Shown here in pieces: positions 18,765-30,260 of a stretch of 64,000 nucleotides of DNA (position 1 is its first letter; each line of letters begins with the position of its first letter). A model generated the notes under the pieces. That model was not told where the DNA came from. It saw nothing but the letters and a program-made list of their open reading frames with translations, and made no database searches. The translations under genes and the position numbers were made by a program. Origin of the DNA: JBBROS01 sp965260995 (GTDB lineage: Bacteria; Pseudomonadota; Alphaproteobacteria; Acetobacterales; Acetobacteraceae); the NCBI GenBank assembly GCA_965260995.1, contig CBDHCD010000002.1:186001-250000 (forward strand), written 5' to 3'.

Positions 18765-20210
18765 TCATAGGGTGGACCCATCGGCAACGGCGCCGAACGT
18801 CGGTGGGCTGATCTGGTTCACCGGCCGCCGCGCCCAGTCCTTGCGCGACGCCTGAGCGACGGCGCGCTTCTGCGCCTCATCCAGCGCTTCGGCCGCGGCC
18901 TCGTAGTCCATGCTCAGCACCTTGCCGCCGCCCACCACCTTGATCCCATCGACGAACACGTCGCGCACGGCGCGGTCGCCTGCGGCGTAGATCAGGCTGC
19001 GCACCGGGTCATGCGCCGGCCGCATCATCGGGTGGCTGACATCGACCAGGACCAGGTCGGCCTTCATGCCCGGCGCGAGCCGGCCGATGTCGTCGCGGCC
19101 CAAGGCCTTCGCGCCGTTGATGGTGGCGGCGTCGAACAGGTCGGTGCTGTCGAGCGTGCGCGGATCATTGGCCTGGGTGCGGGCCAGGTAGGCGACCAGC
19201 CGCATCTCGTCGAGCATGTTGTGCGGATAGGTGTCGGTGCCGACGCCCATGTTGACGCCGGCGCGCTGGTAGCGGCCGAAATCCTTGAGCGTGATGCCGC
19301 GACGGGCGAACACGGTGGGACAATGGGCGACGGTCGTGCCGGTCTCGGCCAGGCGGGCGAGGTCGGTCGTGGTATGCCAGCGCGTGCTCGGGTGGTCGTC
19401 GAGGAAGATGCCGTGGCCGATGATCGAGCGCCCGGTCAGCAGGCCCATGCTGTCGAGCCAGCCGATGGGCGTGAGGCCGGTGCGCCGGGTGATTTCGTGG
19501 AACTCGGCCACGCTCTGGGCAGCGTGGACCTGCCAGACGAGGCCGCGGGCGCGGGCCTCCGCCATGCTGTCGCGCAGCAGGGTCTCGGTGCAGGTGTCGA
19601 TCTGCGCCGGCACGACCATGCCGAACAGGCGGCCCGAGGGGTGCTGCTCGGCGCGGTCGATCAAGGCCAGCGCCTCGCCCATCGCGCGCTCGCCGGCGGC
19701 CTCGTTCCATTCGTATTCCACCTGGTGCCCGTTCTTGGTGAACCAGCGGGCGCTGCGGAACATCGGGGCCACGCAGACGCGCATGCCGCTCTCGTCCAGC
19801 AGGTCGAGCCAGTCGGGATGCGGCATCGAGAGATCGGCGACCGTCGTGACGCCGGAGAGCAGCAGCTCGCTCAGCGCCACGCGGACGCAGTGCGGCACGG
19901 CGTCCGCGTCGGCGCGGAACAGCGGCATGTATTCGTAAAGCGACGAGTTGTAGAGGCCGGGGGAGCCGATCTCGTCGAGCAGCCCCTTGTTCATCGGCTC
20001 ACTGCTCGGGTGGCAATGAATGTTGATCAGGCCGGGCATGACCATGAGGCCGCGCCCCTCGATGATCTCGTCGGCGGGGCCATCGTAGCCGCGGCCGACG
20101 AAGGTGATCGCGCCGCCGCTGAACGCGAGGTCCGCGCCGGGCATGTAGGCGTGGCGGCCGTCCTGCCAGGCGACGATGGTGGCGGCGTTGCGGATGAGAG
20201 TGGTCGTCAC
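18765..20210 (-). CDS. ATZ/TRZ-type amidohydrolase (deaminase-like)
   Basis: A 481-residue metal-dependent hydrolase of the amidohydrolase superfamily. The metal ligands of the mononuclear ATZ/TRZ group are all present: H65 and H67 (INIHCHPSS), H229 (WQVHAAQ), H266 (IIGHGIF) or H296 (VAHCPTV), and D326 (GVGTDTYPH). Such enzymes deaminate or dechlorinate nitrogen heterocycles such as guanine, cytosine-like bases or triazines. The start is GTG at 20210, overlapping by 4 bases the stop of the family 5 binding-protein gene, linking it to that importer. The substrate is unknown. Confidence 0.87.
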   Translation of the reverse strand: MTTTLIRNAATIVAWQDGRHAYMPGADLAFSGGAITFVGRGYDGPADEIIEGRGLMVMPGLINIHCHPSSEPMNKGLLDEIGSPGLYNSSLYEYMPLFRADADAVPHCVRVALSELLLSGVTTVADLSMPHPDWLDLLDESGMRVCVAPMFRSARWFTKNGHQVEYEWNEAAGERAMGEALALIDRAEQHPSGRLFGMVVPAQIDTCTETLLRDSMAEARARGLVWQVHAAQSVAEFHEITRRTGLTPIGWLDSMGLLTGRSIIGHGIFLDDHPSTRWHTTTDLARLAETGTTVAHCPTVFARRGITLKDFGRYQRAGVNMGVGTDTYPHNMLDEMRLVAYLARTQANDPRTLDSTDLFDAATINGAKALGRDDIGRLAPGMKADLVLVDVSHPMMRPAHDPVRSLIYAAGDRAVRDVFVDGIKVVGGGKVLSMDYEAAAEALDEAQKRAVAQASRKDWARRPVNQISPPTFGAVADGSTL

Positions 20211-21796
20211 TTGCCGACCGTCACATCGAGGCCCTTGTAGAGGCCGACGCCGTAGAGGCCGTGCGCCCGCGCGCCCTTGGCGCGCTTGCTGCTGGCCAGC
20301 CAGAGTTGCTCGCGCACCAGGGGGATCCAGACGTTCGCGCCGGTGAGCTGCTCCTGCACCTCGGCCAGCGCCTTCTCCCTCTGCTCAGGGTCGAGCGAGG
20401 TGCGGGCCTCGGCCAGCCATTGGTCGGTGCGATCGTTCTTCCAGTTCATCCGGTTCGGGGTCGGCGTGTTGCTGGAAATGAAGTAGAGGCTCAGAGCGTC
20501 GGTGGCGGAGACGTAGGGGTAGGACATGACGAAGGCGTCGAACTCCTGCGTCGCCAGTTTGCCCCAGGCGACGGTCGCGTCCCAGAGCTGGATCTTCATC
20601 TCAATGCCGACCCGGCGCAGGTCGGCCTGGATCGCCTCGCTGGCGCGGCTCCATTGCATGTCGTTGATGCCGTAGAGCAGGAAGCTGGCGCGCACGCCGT
20701 CCTTCTCGCGGACGCCGTCCGGCCCCTGTTTCCAGCCGGCGTCGTCCAGCACGCGGCGCGCCTGGCCGGGGTCGAAGGCGGGCAGCTTGGCCGCGGGATC
20801 CGCGCCGGGCGCTTCGGGGTTGACGTAGCTGGTGGCCGGGTCGCCAGCGCCGAAGAACACGGCTTTGGCGATGGCCTCCCTGTTCACCGCCAGCACGGCC
20901 GCGCGGCGCAGCGCCGCGTCATCGACGGCCGGCTTGTCGATCTTGAAGCCGAGAAAGTAGTCCCAGAAGTAGTTCGGCTGCTGCGACAGGGTGATGCCCG
21001 GCTTCCGTTTCAGGACGTTGAGGGCGATGTAGGGGATGTACTGCGTCACGTCGCCCTGCCCGCTCTGCAGCGCGGCCAGCCGCGTGTTGTCGTCGGGGAT
21101 GACGCGCCAGATGACCTGGTCGACCTGCGGCGCCGGGTTCTCGAAGATGGGAGGACCCCAGTCGTAGCCCTCGTGCTTCTTCATCACGAAATCGCCGCGC
21201 GGCGTCCAGCTCACCCAGCAGAACGGGCCGGTGCCGTTGAAGCCCTGGACGCCGAAGTTCGGGCCGAGCGCCTCGACGCTGTTCTTGTCCACCACCGACA
21301 TGAAGAACAGCGCCAACTGATACGGCAACTCGGCGAACGGCTCCTTGAGGACGTACTCGACGGTGGTGGGGCTGGTGGCCTTGATGTCCTCCACCTGGCC
21401 GGCGCGCCAGCGGACGGGGCTGCGAGTGGCCGGATCGATGAACCGCTTGAGGCTGTAGACGACATCGTCCGCGGTCATCTTGCGGCCGTCGCAGAAGGTC
21501 ACGTCGTCACGCAGGGTGAAGACGTAGCGCTTGCCGTCCTCGCTGACGGTCCACTCGGTGGCGAGGCCGGGCTTGACGGTTTTCATGTCCCAGTCGAGCG
21601 AGGTCAGGGTGTCGGCCAGCATGTAGATGACCTCCCCGGCGCTGCGGGCCGTGGTCTTGGCCGGGTCGTAACGGTCGGCGTCGATGCTGCGCAATGCGAC
21701 GAGCGTGTTGGGCGCGGCGGCCTGGGCGCGCGCCTCCGATGCCGCGATGACCTGGGCCAAGTGAAGCAGGGCGGCGGCGAGCAGGGCGGTCTTCAT
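20207..21796 (-). CDS. family 5 (peptide/nickel-type) ABC transporter substrate-binding protein
   Basis: A 529-residue periplasmic binding protein with a signal peptide (1-25, ending EARAQA). Typical family 5 segments are LTSLDWDMKTVKPGLATEWTVSEDGKRYVFTLRDDV, FCDGRKMTADDVVYSLKR, GTGPFCWVSW and DDNTRLAALQSGQGDV. It lies downstream of DppB/DppC-type permeases but is separated from them by the 105-bp palindromic repeat. It overlaps the amidohydrolase by GTGA. Ligands of this family range from peptides to heterocycles and opines. Confidence 0.92.
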   Translation of the reverse strand: MKTALLAAALLHLAQVIAASEARAQAAAPNTLVALRSIDADRYDPAKTTARSAGEVIYMLADTLTSLDWDMKTVKPGLATEWTVSEDGKRYVFTLRDDVTFCDGRKMTADDVVYSLKRFIDPATRSPVRWRAGQVEDIKATSPTTVEYVLKEPFAELPYQLALFFMSVVDKNSVEALGPNFGVQGFNGTGPFCWVSWTPRGDFVMKKHEGYDWGPPIFENPAPQVDQVIWRVIPDDNTRLAALQSGQGDVTQYIPYIALNVLKRKPGITLSQQPNYFWDYFLGFKIDKPAVDDAALRRAAVLAVNREAIAKAVFFGAGDPATSYVNPEAPGADPAAKLPAFDPGQARRVLDDAGWKQGPDGVREKDGVRASFLLYGINDMQWSRASEAIQADLRRVGIEMKIQLWDATVAWGKLATQEFDAFVMSYPYVSATDALSLYFISSNTPTPNRMNWKNDRTDQWLAEARTSLDPEQREKALAEVQEQLTGANVWIPLVREQLWLASSKRAKGARAHGLYGVGLYKGLDVTVGK

Positions 21797-21823
21797 GGTC
21801 GTTCTCCCAGCGAGGTTATGGCG

Positions 21824-21928
21824 CTAGAGCGGTTTCATGTTACACGAAACCACTCTAGCCATTGTTCCACGCGGTTACTCAGCTTTGTCGGACGTGAGGT
21901 GCGTCCGACAAAACTGAAACCGCTCTAG
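21824..21928. repeat. 105-bp palindromic (MITE-like) repeat, best copy B
   Basis: The element has perfect 14-bp terminal inverted repeats, CTAGAGCGGTTTCA (21824-21837) and TGAAACCGCTCTAG (21915-21928). It contains an internal partial copy of the end (GAAACCACTCTAG) and an 11-bp hairpin, TTTGTCGGACG (21884-21894) with CGTCCGACAAA (21902-21912). It encodes nothing. The terminal CTAG supplies the TAG stop codon of the permease gene ending at 21925. Diverged copies lie at 12380-12453 and 12447-12553. Confidence 0.8.
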
Positions 21929-22740
21929 ACGCCGAGCCGCGGGTCCAGCAGGTCGCGCAGCCCATCGCCAAGCACGTTGAATGCCAGAACGATGATGAAG
22001 ATCAGGAGGCATGGCAGCAGGGCCAAATGCGGAGCGAAGAACAGGAAGGTGCGGCCCTGGCTGGCCATCGCCCCCAACTCCGCCGTCGGCGCCTGCGCGC
22101 CCAGCCCGAGGAACGACAGCGCCGCCCCCAGCAGGATCACCTGGCCGAAGCGCAGCGTGGCGAACACCATCAGCGCGCCGAAGCAGTTGGGCGCCAAGTG
22201 CCGCCACATGAGGCGGGCCGTGGTCATGCCGATGGCGCGGGCGGCCTCGATGTAGTCCTTGCCCATCTCCACTCCGGCTGCCGCCCTGGCGATGCGCGCG
22301 GTCAGCGGCACCGTGGCGATGGACAAAGCGGTGATGATGGCCGGCAGCCCCGGCCCCAGGATGGCCGCGATGGCCAGCGCGAACAGGATGGCGGGAAAGG
22401 ACAGCAGCACGTCCATCAGCCGCATGATCGGCCCGTCCGCCGCGCGAAAGAACGCCGCCAGCAAGCCGAGCAGCGCGCCCGAGCCGCCGCCGATCACGAC
22501 GGACAGCGTCCCGATGAGCAGCGTCAGGCGCAGGCCGAACAGCAGGCGCGTCACCATGTCGCGCCCTTGGTCGTCGGCGCCGAGGATGTGCATGTCGCCG
22601 GGCGGGGCCATCGCGGCGGAGAGATCGTTGTCGTAGGGGTCGGTGGGCGCGAGCACGGGCGCGAGCAGGGCGGAGAGGATGAGCAGCACGACGACGGCGA
22701 GCGCCGCCACCGCCGCCGGGTCGCGCAGGAATTGCCTCAT
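21925..22740 (-). CDS. DppC-type ABC transporter permease
   Basis: A 271-residue inner-membrane permease of the peptide/nickel class: N-terminal hydrophobic segment, PTDPYDND, HILGADDQGRDMVTRLLFGLR and the ATPase-contacting loop DYIEAARAIGMTTARLMWRHLAPN, ending DPRLGV. The ATG at 22740 overlaps the preceding DppB-type stop (ATGA). The stop codon TAG lies inside the terminal inverted repeat of the 105-bp element, so the repeat inserted exactly at, or created, the gene end. No ABC ATPase gene of this class is nearby. Confidence 0.92.
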   Translation of the reverse strand: MRQFLRDPAAVAALAVVVLLILSALLAPVLAPTDPYDNDLSAAMAPPGDMHILGADDQGRDMVTRLLFGLRLTLLIGTLSVVIGGGSGALLGLLAAFFRAADGPIMRLMDVLLSFPAILFALAIAAILGPGLPAIITALSIATVPLTARIARAAAGVEMGKDYIEAARAIGMTTARLMWRHLAPNCFGALMVFATLRFGQVILLGAALSFLGLGAQAPTAELGAMASQGRTFLFFAPHLALLPCLLIFIIVLAFNVLGDGLRDLLDPRLGV

Positions 22741-23675
22741 GCCCTGATCCGTGGATCGAGGACGGCGTATAGCAGATCGACCCCGAGATTGATCAGGATG
22801 AACCCGCCGGCCAGCACCAGGATGGTGCCCTGGGCCATCGGGAAGTCGCTCGACAGGATCGCGCCCACTGCCAGCCGGCCAACTCCGGGCCAGGAGAAGA
22901 TCGTCTCCGTCACCACCGCGCCGCCCAGCAGGTAGCCCGCCTGCAACCCAACCAGCGTCACCACCGGCACCAGCGCGTTGCGCAGCGCGTGGCGGCGCAC
23001 GACGGCGGGTTCGCTCAGGCCTTTGGCCCGCGCCGTGCGGACGTGGTCGAGGCTCAAGGCGTCGAGCACGGCGGTGCGCGTCATGCGAGCCACGGCGCCG
23101 ACGAACACGCCACCGAGGGTGAGCGCCGGCAGGATGATCGATTGCAGCCCGGCCCCGGTCCACAGCGGACCGCCGCGCCCGGTGAACGGCAGCAGTTGCC
23201 AGCGGAAACCCACCAGCCAGACCAGCAGCAGACCGACCAGGAACACCGGCATCGATCCGGCCGCCACGCTGCCGGCCGTGACCATCCGGTCCAGCCAACT
23301 GTTGCGGCTCGCCGCCGCGACGGCGCCCAACGCGATCCCGAGCGGGATGGCCCAGATGAGGCTCACGACCAGTAATTCGAGCGTCGGGCCGACGGTGTTG
23401 CCCAGCTCCCAGGCCACCGAGACGTTGTTGATGGTCGAGACGCCAAGGTCGCCTCGCGCCAAGCGGACGAGATAGAGCGTGAACTGCTCCCACAACGGGC
23501 GATCAAGGCCGAGGTCGTGACGGATGCCGGCGATCACGTCGGGCGTCGCCATCGGGCCGGCGCGCACCGCGGCGGGATCAGTCGGCACGACCTGCATCAG
23601 CAGGAAACCGACCAGAACGACCCCGAGCAGGACAGGGACGGCAGCGATGAACCGGCGCAGCGCGTGGCGCAGCAT
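22737..23675 (-). CDS. DppB-type ABC transporter permease
   Basis: A 312-residue permease beginning with the characteristic first helix RRFIAAVPVLLGVVLVGFLLMQVVPTDPA, followed by LGLDRPLWEQFTLYLVRLARGDLG and the coupling loop DHVRTARAKGLSEPAVVRRHALRNAL. Its partner is the DppC-type permease downstream with a 4-base overlap, and it overlaps the upstream amidohydrolase by one base (TGATG). Together with the family 5 binding protein it forms an importer lacking its own ATPases. Confidence 0.93.
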   Translation of the reverse strand: MLRHALRRFIAAVPVLLGVVLVGFLLMQVVPTDPAAVRAGPMATPDVIAGIRHDLGLDRPLWEQFTLYLVRLARGDLGVSTINNVSVAWELGNTVGPTLELLVVSLIWAIPLGIALGAVAAASRNSWLDRMVTAGSVAAGSMPVFLVGLLLVWLVGFRWQLLPFTGRGGPLWTGAGLQSIILPALTLGGVFVGAVARMTRTAVLDALSLDHVRTARAKGLSEPAVVRRHALRNALVPVVTLVGLQAGYLLGGAVVTETIFSWPGVGRLAVGAILSSDFPMAQGTILVLAGGFILINLGVDLLYAVLDPRIRA

Positions 23676-25303
23676 CAGGCCAGTTCGCCGTGGCGATCGT
23701 GGACGGGAGCGCCGCCCAGCAAGGTGATGTCAACCTGCGCTCCCAGCACGGCATCAGGGCCGTGCATCAGCACGTCATGGGAGAGGACAGCGACATCGGC
23801 TTCCATGCCGGGCAGCAGACGACCGCGGCGATGCTCCGCGAACTGAGTGTATGCGCCGTTGAACGTGAGGCAGTGCAGCGCCTCGGCCATCGTGATCGCC
23901 TGGTCCGCGCCGAGCGGCGCGCCCTGGCCGGTTTGCCTCGTGACCATGGCGTGCAGGTTGAGGAACGGGTCGGTGGTGGACACCGGCGCGTCGCTGCTGG
24001 CGGCAGGATGCTGGGCGTGGTCGAGCCAGTCGCGCATCGGGTAGGACGCCGCGGCCCGGCGCTCGCCCACGACATCGACGTAGGTGTCACCGAACTCGCG
24101 CACGAAGATCGGTTGCGGCACCGGCTCGATGCCGCGCGCCGCCATGCGGGCCATCTGGCCGGGCGAGACGAAGCCGCAATGCTCAATGCGGTGGCGGCGG
24201 CCGGCGACGGGGTGCTGCGCGTCGTCGGCGGCTTCCATGCCCGACAGCACCTGCTCGATCGCGGCGTCGCCGATGGCGTGGATGGCGAGCTGCCAGCCCT
24301 GCTGGTGATACTTGGCGAGCAGGGCGTGCATGGCGTCGTCGGGAAAGCAGAGCACGCCTGTGCCGCCGGGCAGGTAGGGTTCGCTCATCGCTGCCGTCAT
24401 GCCGCCGGCGGAGCCGTCCGCGAACACCTTCATCGCCCCGAACCGCAGCCGGTCATCGCCAGGGCCGAGATCGTGGCACGGGCGCACCCCGGCCTGCCAT
24501 GCTTGGTCGGCGATGCCCTCCGGGTTGCCGGCCAGGCACGCCCAGGTGCGGACCGGGAGGCGGCCGCCGGCCTGGGCCGCGCGGTAGGCGTCGATCTCGC
24601 GCATCCCTGCCACCATGCCGACGTTGGCGTCCATCACGGCGGTGACGCCGAGCGTGTTCATATGCCGCCCGGCGCGCTCGATGGCGTCCACAAGCTCGGC
24701 GTCCGAGGGTTCCGGCACGTGGTCCTGAATGAGGCGCATCGCCCGCTCCTGGATCAAGCCGGTGAGCGCCCCGTCGCGGCGGACGATGACGCCGCCTTCA
24801 GGGTCGGGCGTGTTGTGGCCGACGCCGGCCAGGTGCAGCGCCGCTTGGTTGGCGACCAGCATGTGGCCGCAGGTGCGCCGGGCATAGGCCGGGTTGTCGG
24901 GGGCGGCGGCGGTCAGCTCTTCCAGCGTCGGGTGGCGCTTCACGTCGAGGGCGGCATGATCGTAGCCGCGGGCGATCACCCAGGCCCCTTTCGGCGCGCG
25001 GCCGGCCGCGTCGCGGACGCGGCGCAGCAGCTCGTCGAGCGTGCGGACCTCCTCGGGACGCAGGTTGACCTGGATCATGCCCAGGCCCATCGGCAGGAGA
25101 TGCTGGTGCGCGTCGTTGAAGGCGGGGACGGCGAGGCGTTGGCCGAGGTCGATGCGATGCGTGGCCGGGCCGGCCAGCGGCTCCACGGCGGCCCGCGCGC
25201 CGCAGGCGACGATGCGGCCCGCACGGATCGCCAACGCCTCAACGAAACCTTCGCGTAGGCCACGCCAGATGCGGCCGGTCAACAGCGTGTCAGCGCGGGT
25301 CAC
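23675..25303 (-). CDS. amidohydrolase family 3 (YtcJ-type) enzyme
   Basis: A 542-residue amidohydrolase of the YtcJ/N-substituted formamide deformylase type. The metal motif is H66/H68 (NDAHQHL), with later ligands in LAIHAIGDAA and HRIEHCGF and the acid in HPAASSDAPV. The segment GAMKVFADGSAGGMTAAM is typical of the group. It is the first gene of the minus-strand cluster and directly precedes the DppB/DppC permeases. The substrate is unknown. The initiation codon at 25303 has no strong ribosome binding site visible. Confidence 0.88.
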   Translation of the reverse strand: MTRADTLLTGRIWRGLREGFVEALAIRAGRIVACGARAAVEPLAGPATHRIDLGQRLAVPAFNDAHQHLLPMGLGMIQVNLRPEEVRTLDELLRRVRDAAGRAPKGAWVIARGYDHAALDVKRHPTLEELTAAAPDNPAYARRTCGHMLVANQAALHLAGVGHNTPDPEGGVIVRRDGALTGLIQERAMRLIQDHVPEPSDAELVDAIERAGRHMNTLGVTAVMDANVGMVAGMREIDAYRAAQAGGRLPVRTWACLAGNPEGIADQAWQAGVRPCHDLGPGDDRLRFGAMKVFADGSAGGMTAAMSEPYLPGGTGVLCFPDDAMHALLAKYHQQGWQLAIHAIGDAAIEQVLSGMEAADDAQHPVAGRRHRIEHCGFVSPGQMARMAARGIEPVPQPIFVREFGDTYVDVVGERRAAASYPMRDWLDHAQHPAASSDAPVSTTDPFLNLHAMVTRQTGQGAPLGADQAITMAEALHCLTFNGAYTQFAEHRRGRLLPGMEADVAVLSHDVLMHGPDAVLGAQVDITLLGGAPVHDRHGELA

Positions 25304-25734
25304 GTCGCCGCTCCGCCGTGCAACGGGAATAAGACAAGGGGATCATCGCTTCGTTTTCATCTCGCGCCGGTCATGCAATCCCGATGCCGCGGCGCCCGCA
25401 AGGGATCGAGGCCATCATCGCGCATGATCTGGCTGGCCGGCCAACCTGACATGCCTGTCGCAGTCCCGGTGGAGTGACCCCGGCTCAACCCCTGGACCAT
25501 AGCGAGAGCCATCCTTTTCAAAGATGAAGCTGTCACGGCCGGTTCGCGAAGGCGGCGATCCACCTCTTGAGAATGCCAGGCCGTTGCCAACCCAGGCTGC
25601 CGACTGGCACCGCCCCATGCGATCACTGCGAGTCGCTCACCTCAGTCGTCTCCGAACCGTCGCACAACTGCAATGCGCTCGCCATTCAAACCAGCGATCA
25701 TGGCGGCATCGAACGCCTCGGAGATTGTTCAACC
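25304..25734. other. 431-bp intergenic region between divergent genes
   Basis: This space separates the divergent minus-strand amidohydrolase cluster and the plus-strand PhoD-like gene, so promoters for both should lie here. I see no convincing -35/-10 pair, inverted-repeat operator or small gene. A palindromic TTGGCCGGCCAGCC-type stretch lies near 25430-25443. An open frame continues into the phosphatase gene from 25567 but lacks conservation-type features. Confidence 0.4.
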
Positions 25735-27309
25735 ATGCCCACCGGCCGCATTCAGATCACCCGTCGCCGTCTCCTGGCCTCGTCGGGGGCCGCAGCCCTG
25801 GCGGCCGGCTCGAACCTCGCCAAGCCGGCGATCAGCCGCGCCGCCAGTCGCCCAGGCTTTCCCCACGGCGTTCAGTCCGGCGATGTGACGCGGAGCACCG
25901 GCATGGTCTGGACGCGCACCGATCGCCCGGCGCGCGTCAGCTTCGAGTGGTCCACCACAGAGAGCTTCAAGGCGCCGGTGCGGCTGGCCGATCTCGACAC
26001 CTCCCCGGCATCCGACATGACGGTCAAGCGCATGCTGGACGGGCTGCCCGCCGACCAGGACATCTTCTGGCGCGCGGTCGCGGCCGACCTGTCGGACATC
26101 AATGCCACGTCCGAGCCGATCATCGGCCGCTTCCGCACGGCGCCTGCCTCGCGCCGGGACGTCCGTTTTGCCTGGTCCGGCGACACGGTCGGCCAGGGCT
26201 GGGGCATCAACAAGGACGATGGCGGCCTCGTCACCTACAAGGCAGTGGCCGGGCGCCAGCCGGATTTCTTCATCCATTCCGGCGACACGATCTACGCGGA
26301 TGGGCCGATCAAGGACACGGTTCCCCTCCCGGACGGCGCCGTGTGGAAGAACCTCGTCACCGCGGAGAAGGCCAAGGTCGCGGAGACGCTGGACGAGTAC
26401 CGTGGCCAGTGGAAATACAATCTGCTCGACGAGCACGTCCTCGCGATGAACGCCTCCATCCCAACCTTTTTCCAATGGGATGACCACGAGGTGCTGAACA
26501 ACTGGTCGTCTTCCAAGGACCTCGCCGACGACGCCCGCTACACCGTCAAGAGCATCGCCGTGCTGTCATCGCGGGCCGCCCGCGCCTTCCATGAGATGAC
26601 GCCGATCTCCTACGTGCCGCAGGAGCCGGGGCGGGTGTACCGCAAGATCGGCTACGGCCCGATGCTCGACGTGTTCTTCCTCGATATGCGCTCCTACCGC
26701 GGAGCCAACAGCGCGAACATGCAGGCTGAGCAGTCCGACGCCACGGCCATGCTCGGCAAGCGGCAGGTCGAGTGGCTGAAGTCGGCGCTGGGAGCCTCGA
26801 CCGCCACCTGGAAGGTGATCGCCTCCGACATGCCGCTCGGGCTGGTCGTGCCCGATGCCGGCAGCCGCTTCGAAGCGGTCGCCAACGGCGATCCCGGCGC
26901 GCCGAAGGGGCGGGAGATGGAGCTGGCCGACTTGTTGCGCTTCATCAAGGCCGCCGGCATCGACAACACCGTCTGGCTCACCGCCGACGTTCACTACACC
27001 GCGGCCCACCATTACAGCCCGGACCGGGCGGCATTCCAGGATTTCGAGCCGTTCTGGGAGTTCGTCTCCGGTCCGCTGCATTCCGGAACCTTCGGCCCGA
27101 ACGAGCTGGACGCAACCTTCGGACCGGAGGTCAGGTTCGTGAAAGCGCCGAGCAAGGCGATGGGCCAGAACCTGCCGCCTTCGGCCGGCTACCAATTTTT
27201 CGGCCTCGTCGACATCGACGGCGCCAGCGAGGCGATGACGGTTCGGCTGATGGACCGCGCCGATGCAGAACTTTGGAAGATTACGCTGGAACCAGTCCGT
27301 CGCCTTTGA
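25735..27309 (+). CDS. phoD: Tat-exported PhoD-like alkaline phosphatase
   Basis: A 524-residue metallophosphoesterase of the PhoD family, which releases phosphate from mono- and diesters outside the inner membrane. The N-terminus is a twin-arginine signal, TRRRLLASSGAAALAAG (R10-R12), with cleavage probably near SRAAS. Downstream are GVQSGDVT, the N-terminal Ig-like domain, FIHSGDTIYADGP, WDDHEVLNNW, FLDMRSYRG and WLTADVHYTAAHHY, which carry the metal ligands. The ATG at 25735 is chosen because it begins the Tat signal. No adjacent Pho genes. Confidence 0.92.
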   Translation: MPTGRIQITRRRLLASSGAAALAAGSNLAKPAISRAASRPGFPHGVQSGDVTRSTGMVWTRTDRPARVSFEWSTTESFKAPVRLADLDTSPASDMTVKRMLDGLPADQDIFWRAVAADLSDINATSEPIIGRFRTAPASRRDVRFAWSGDTVGQGWGINKDDGGLVTYKAVAGRQPDFFIHSGDTIYADGPIKDTVPLPDGAVWKNLVTAEKAKVAETLDEYRGQWKYNLLDEHVLAMNASIPTFFQWDDHEVLNNWSSSKDLADDARYTVKSIAVLSSRAARAFHEMTPISYVPQEPGRVYRKIGYGPMLDVFFLDMRSYRGANSANMQAEQSDATAMLGKRQVEWLKSALGASTATWKVIASDMPLGLVVPDAGSRFEAVANGDPGAPKGREMELADLLRFIKAAGIDNTVWLTADVHYTAAHHYSPDRAAFQDFEPFWEFVSGPLHSGTFGPNELDATFGPEVRFVKAPSKAMGQNLPPSAGYQFFGLVDIDGASEAMTVRLMDRADAELWKITLEPVRRL

Positions 27310-27897
27310 CTTGATCGCGGCCACGCCCGGCTTGCGCCGCACTCGGCCGCCGGGTGCAGCGCGCCGGGTTTCCCGAAGGCTGGTTGGCTGGCATGAGCGT
27401 TTTCATGCTGCCGGGCCTTCTGGTCCCCATAGCCTGCTCCGACAAAGCCGACTCACGGCGCGCGCTGGCTCGGGGCGGTCGTGCGCCATAACGGAGATCA
27501 CGCCGGCCGTGTTCGCGGCGGTGGGGCCGATCCAGGCCGAACCGGCGCAAGGGCTGTGAATGCGCTTTTTCTGGACAGAGCCGCCGGGTGCGTGGCGCGC
27601 TTGACGCAGTTCGCGTCGAGTTCGATGCGTCCGCGGTCAAGGATCGAGCCGCGACGCGGATCGACTGCGAGCCCGTCCCGGTGGTTCAGCGCGCGATGGA
27701 TCGCCACCACTGTCGAGCCGTGGGCCGGCAGCCTGGCCAGCGGCGCCTCGAACCAGGGGCGCGAGCCATCGGCCGGCTGCGGGCCCGGCGGACCGCGGTC
27801 TTGTGCCCGGCATCGTGGCCGAGGGTGTCGGCCTTGATCCGATACAGGGTGGCCCCACTTACGGATGCCCTCGTGGCTGACCGCCGGCCGCTCCCGC
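27310..27897. other. 588-bp region with no secure gene; possible gene remnant
   Basis: No complete gene is recognisable between the PhoD and glgX stops, which converge here. On the minus strand, two frames share a plausible coding signal: SVSGATLYRIKAD (about 27800-27850), then, after a shift, PLARLPAHGSTVVAIHRALNHRDG (about 27690-27760). Together they look like a frameshifted DNA-binding or recombinase-type protein, but I cannot assign a family. Confidence 0.3.
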
Positions 27898-30048
<2,151 letters not shown>

Positions 30049-30260
30049 AATCCTTCGATGCGAGGTTCAACTTAGGAGCGTGCGCCAGTCGCGCAGGTTG
30101 CACCGCGACAGGACGACCGATCGCGGTTTCCCGGAGATCGTCGCGCACCGCTCGTATGGGTCGCGTTCATGACAGCGTTCGCCGCCCTCGCCAATAGACC
30201 ACGACGGCCGGCGCGCCGCCGTCCTATGCTCCGCGCCACCCCTCGACGGATAACCCTGCC

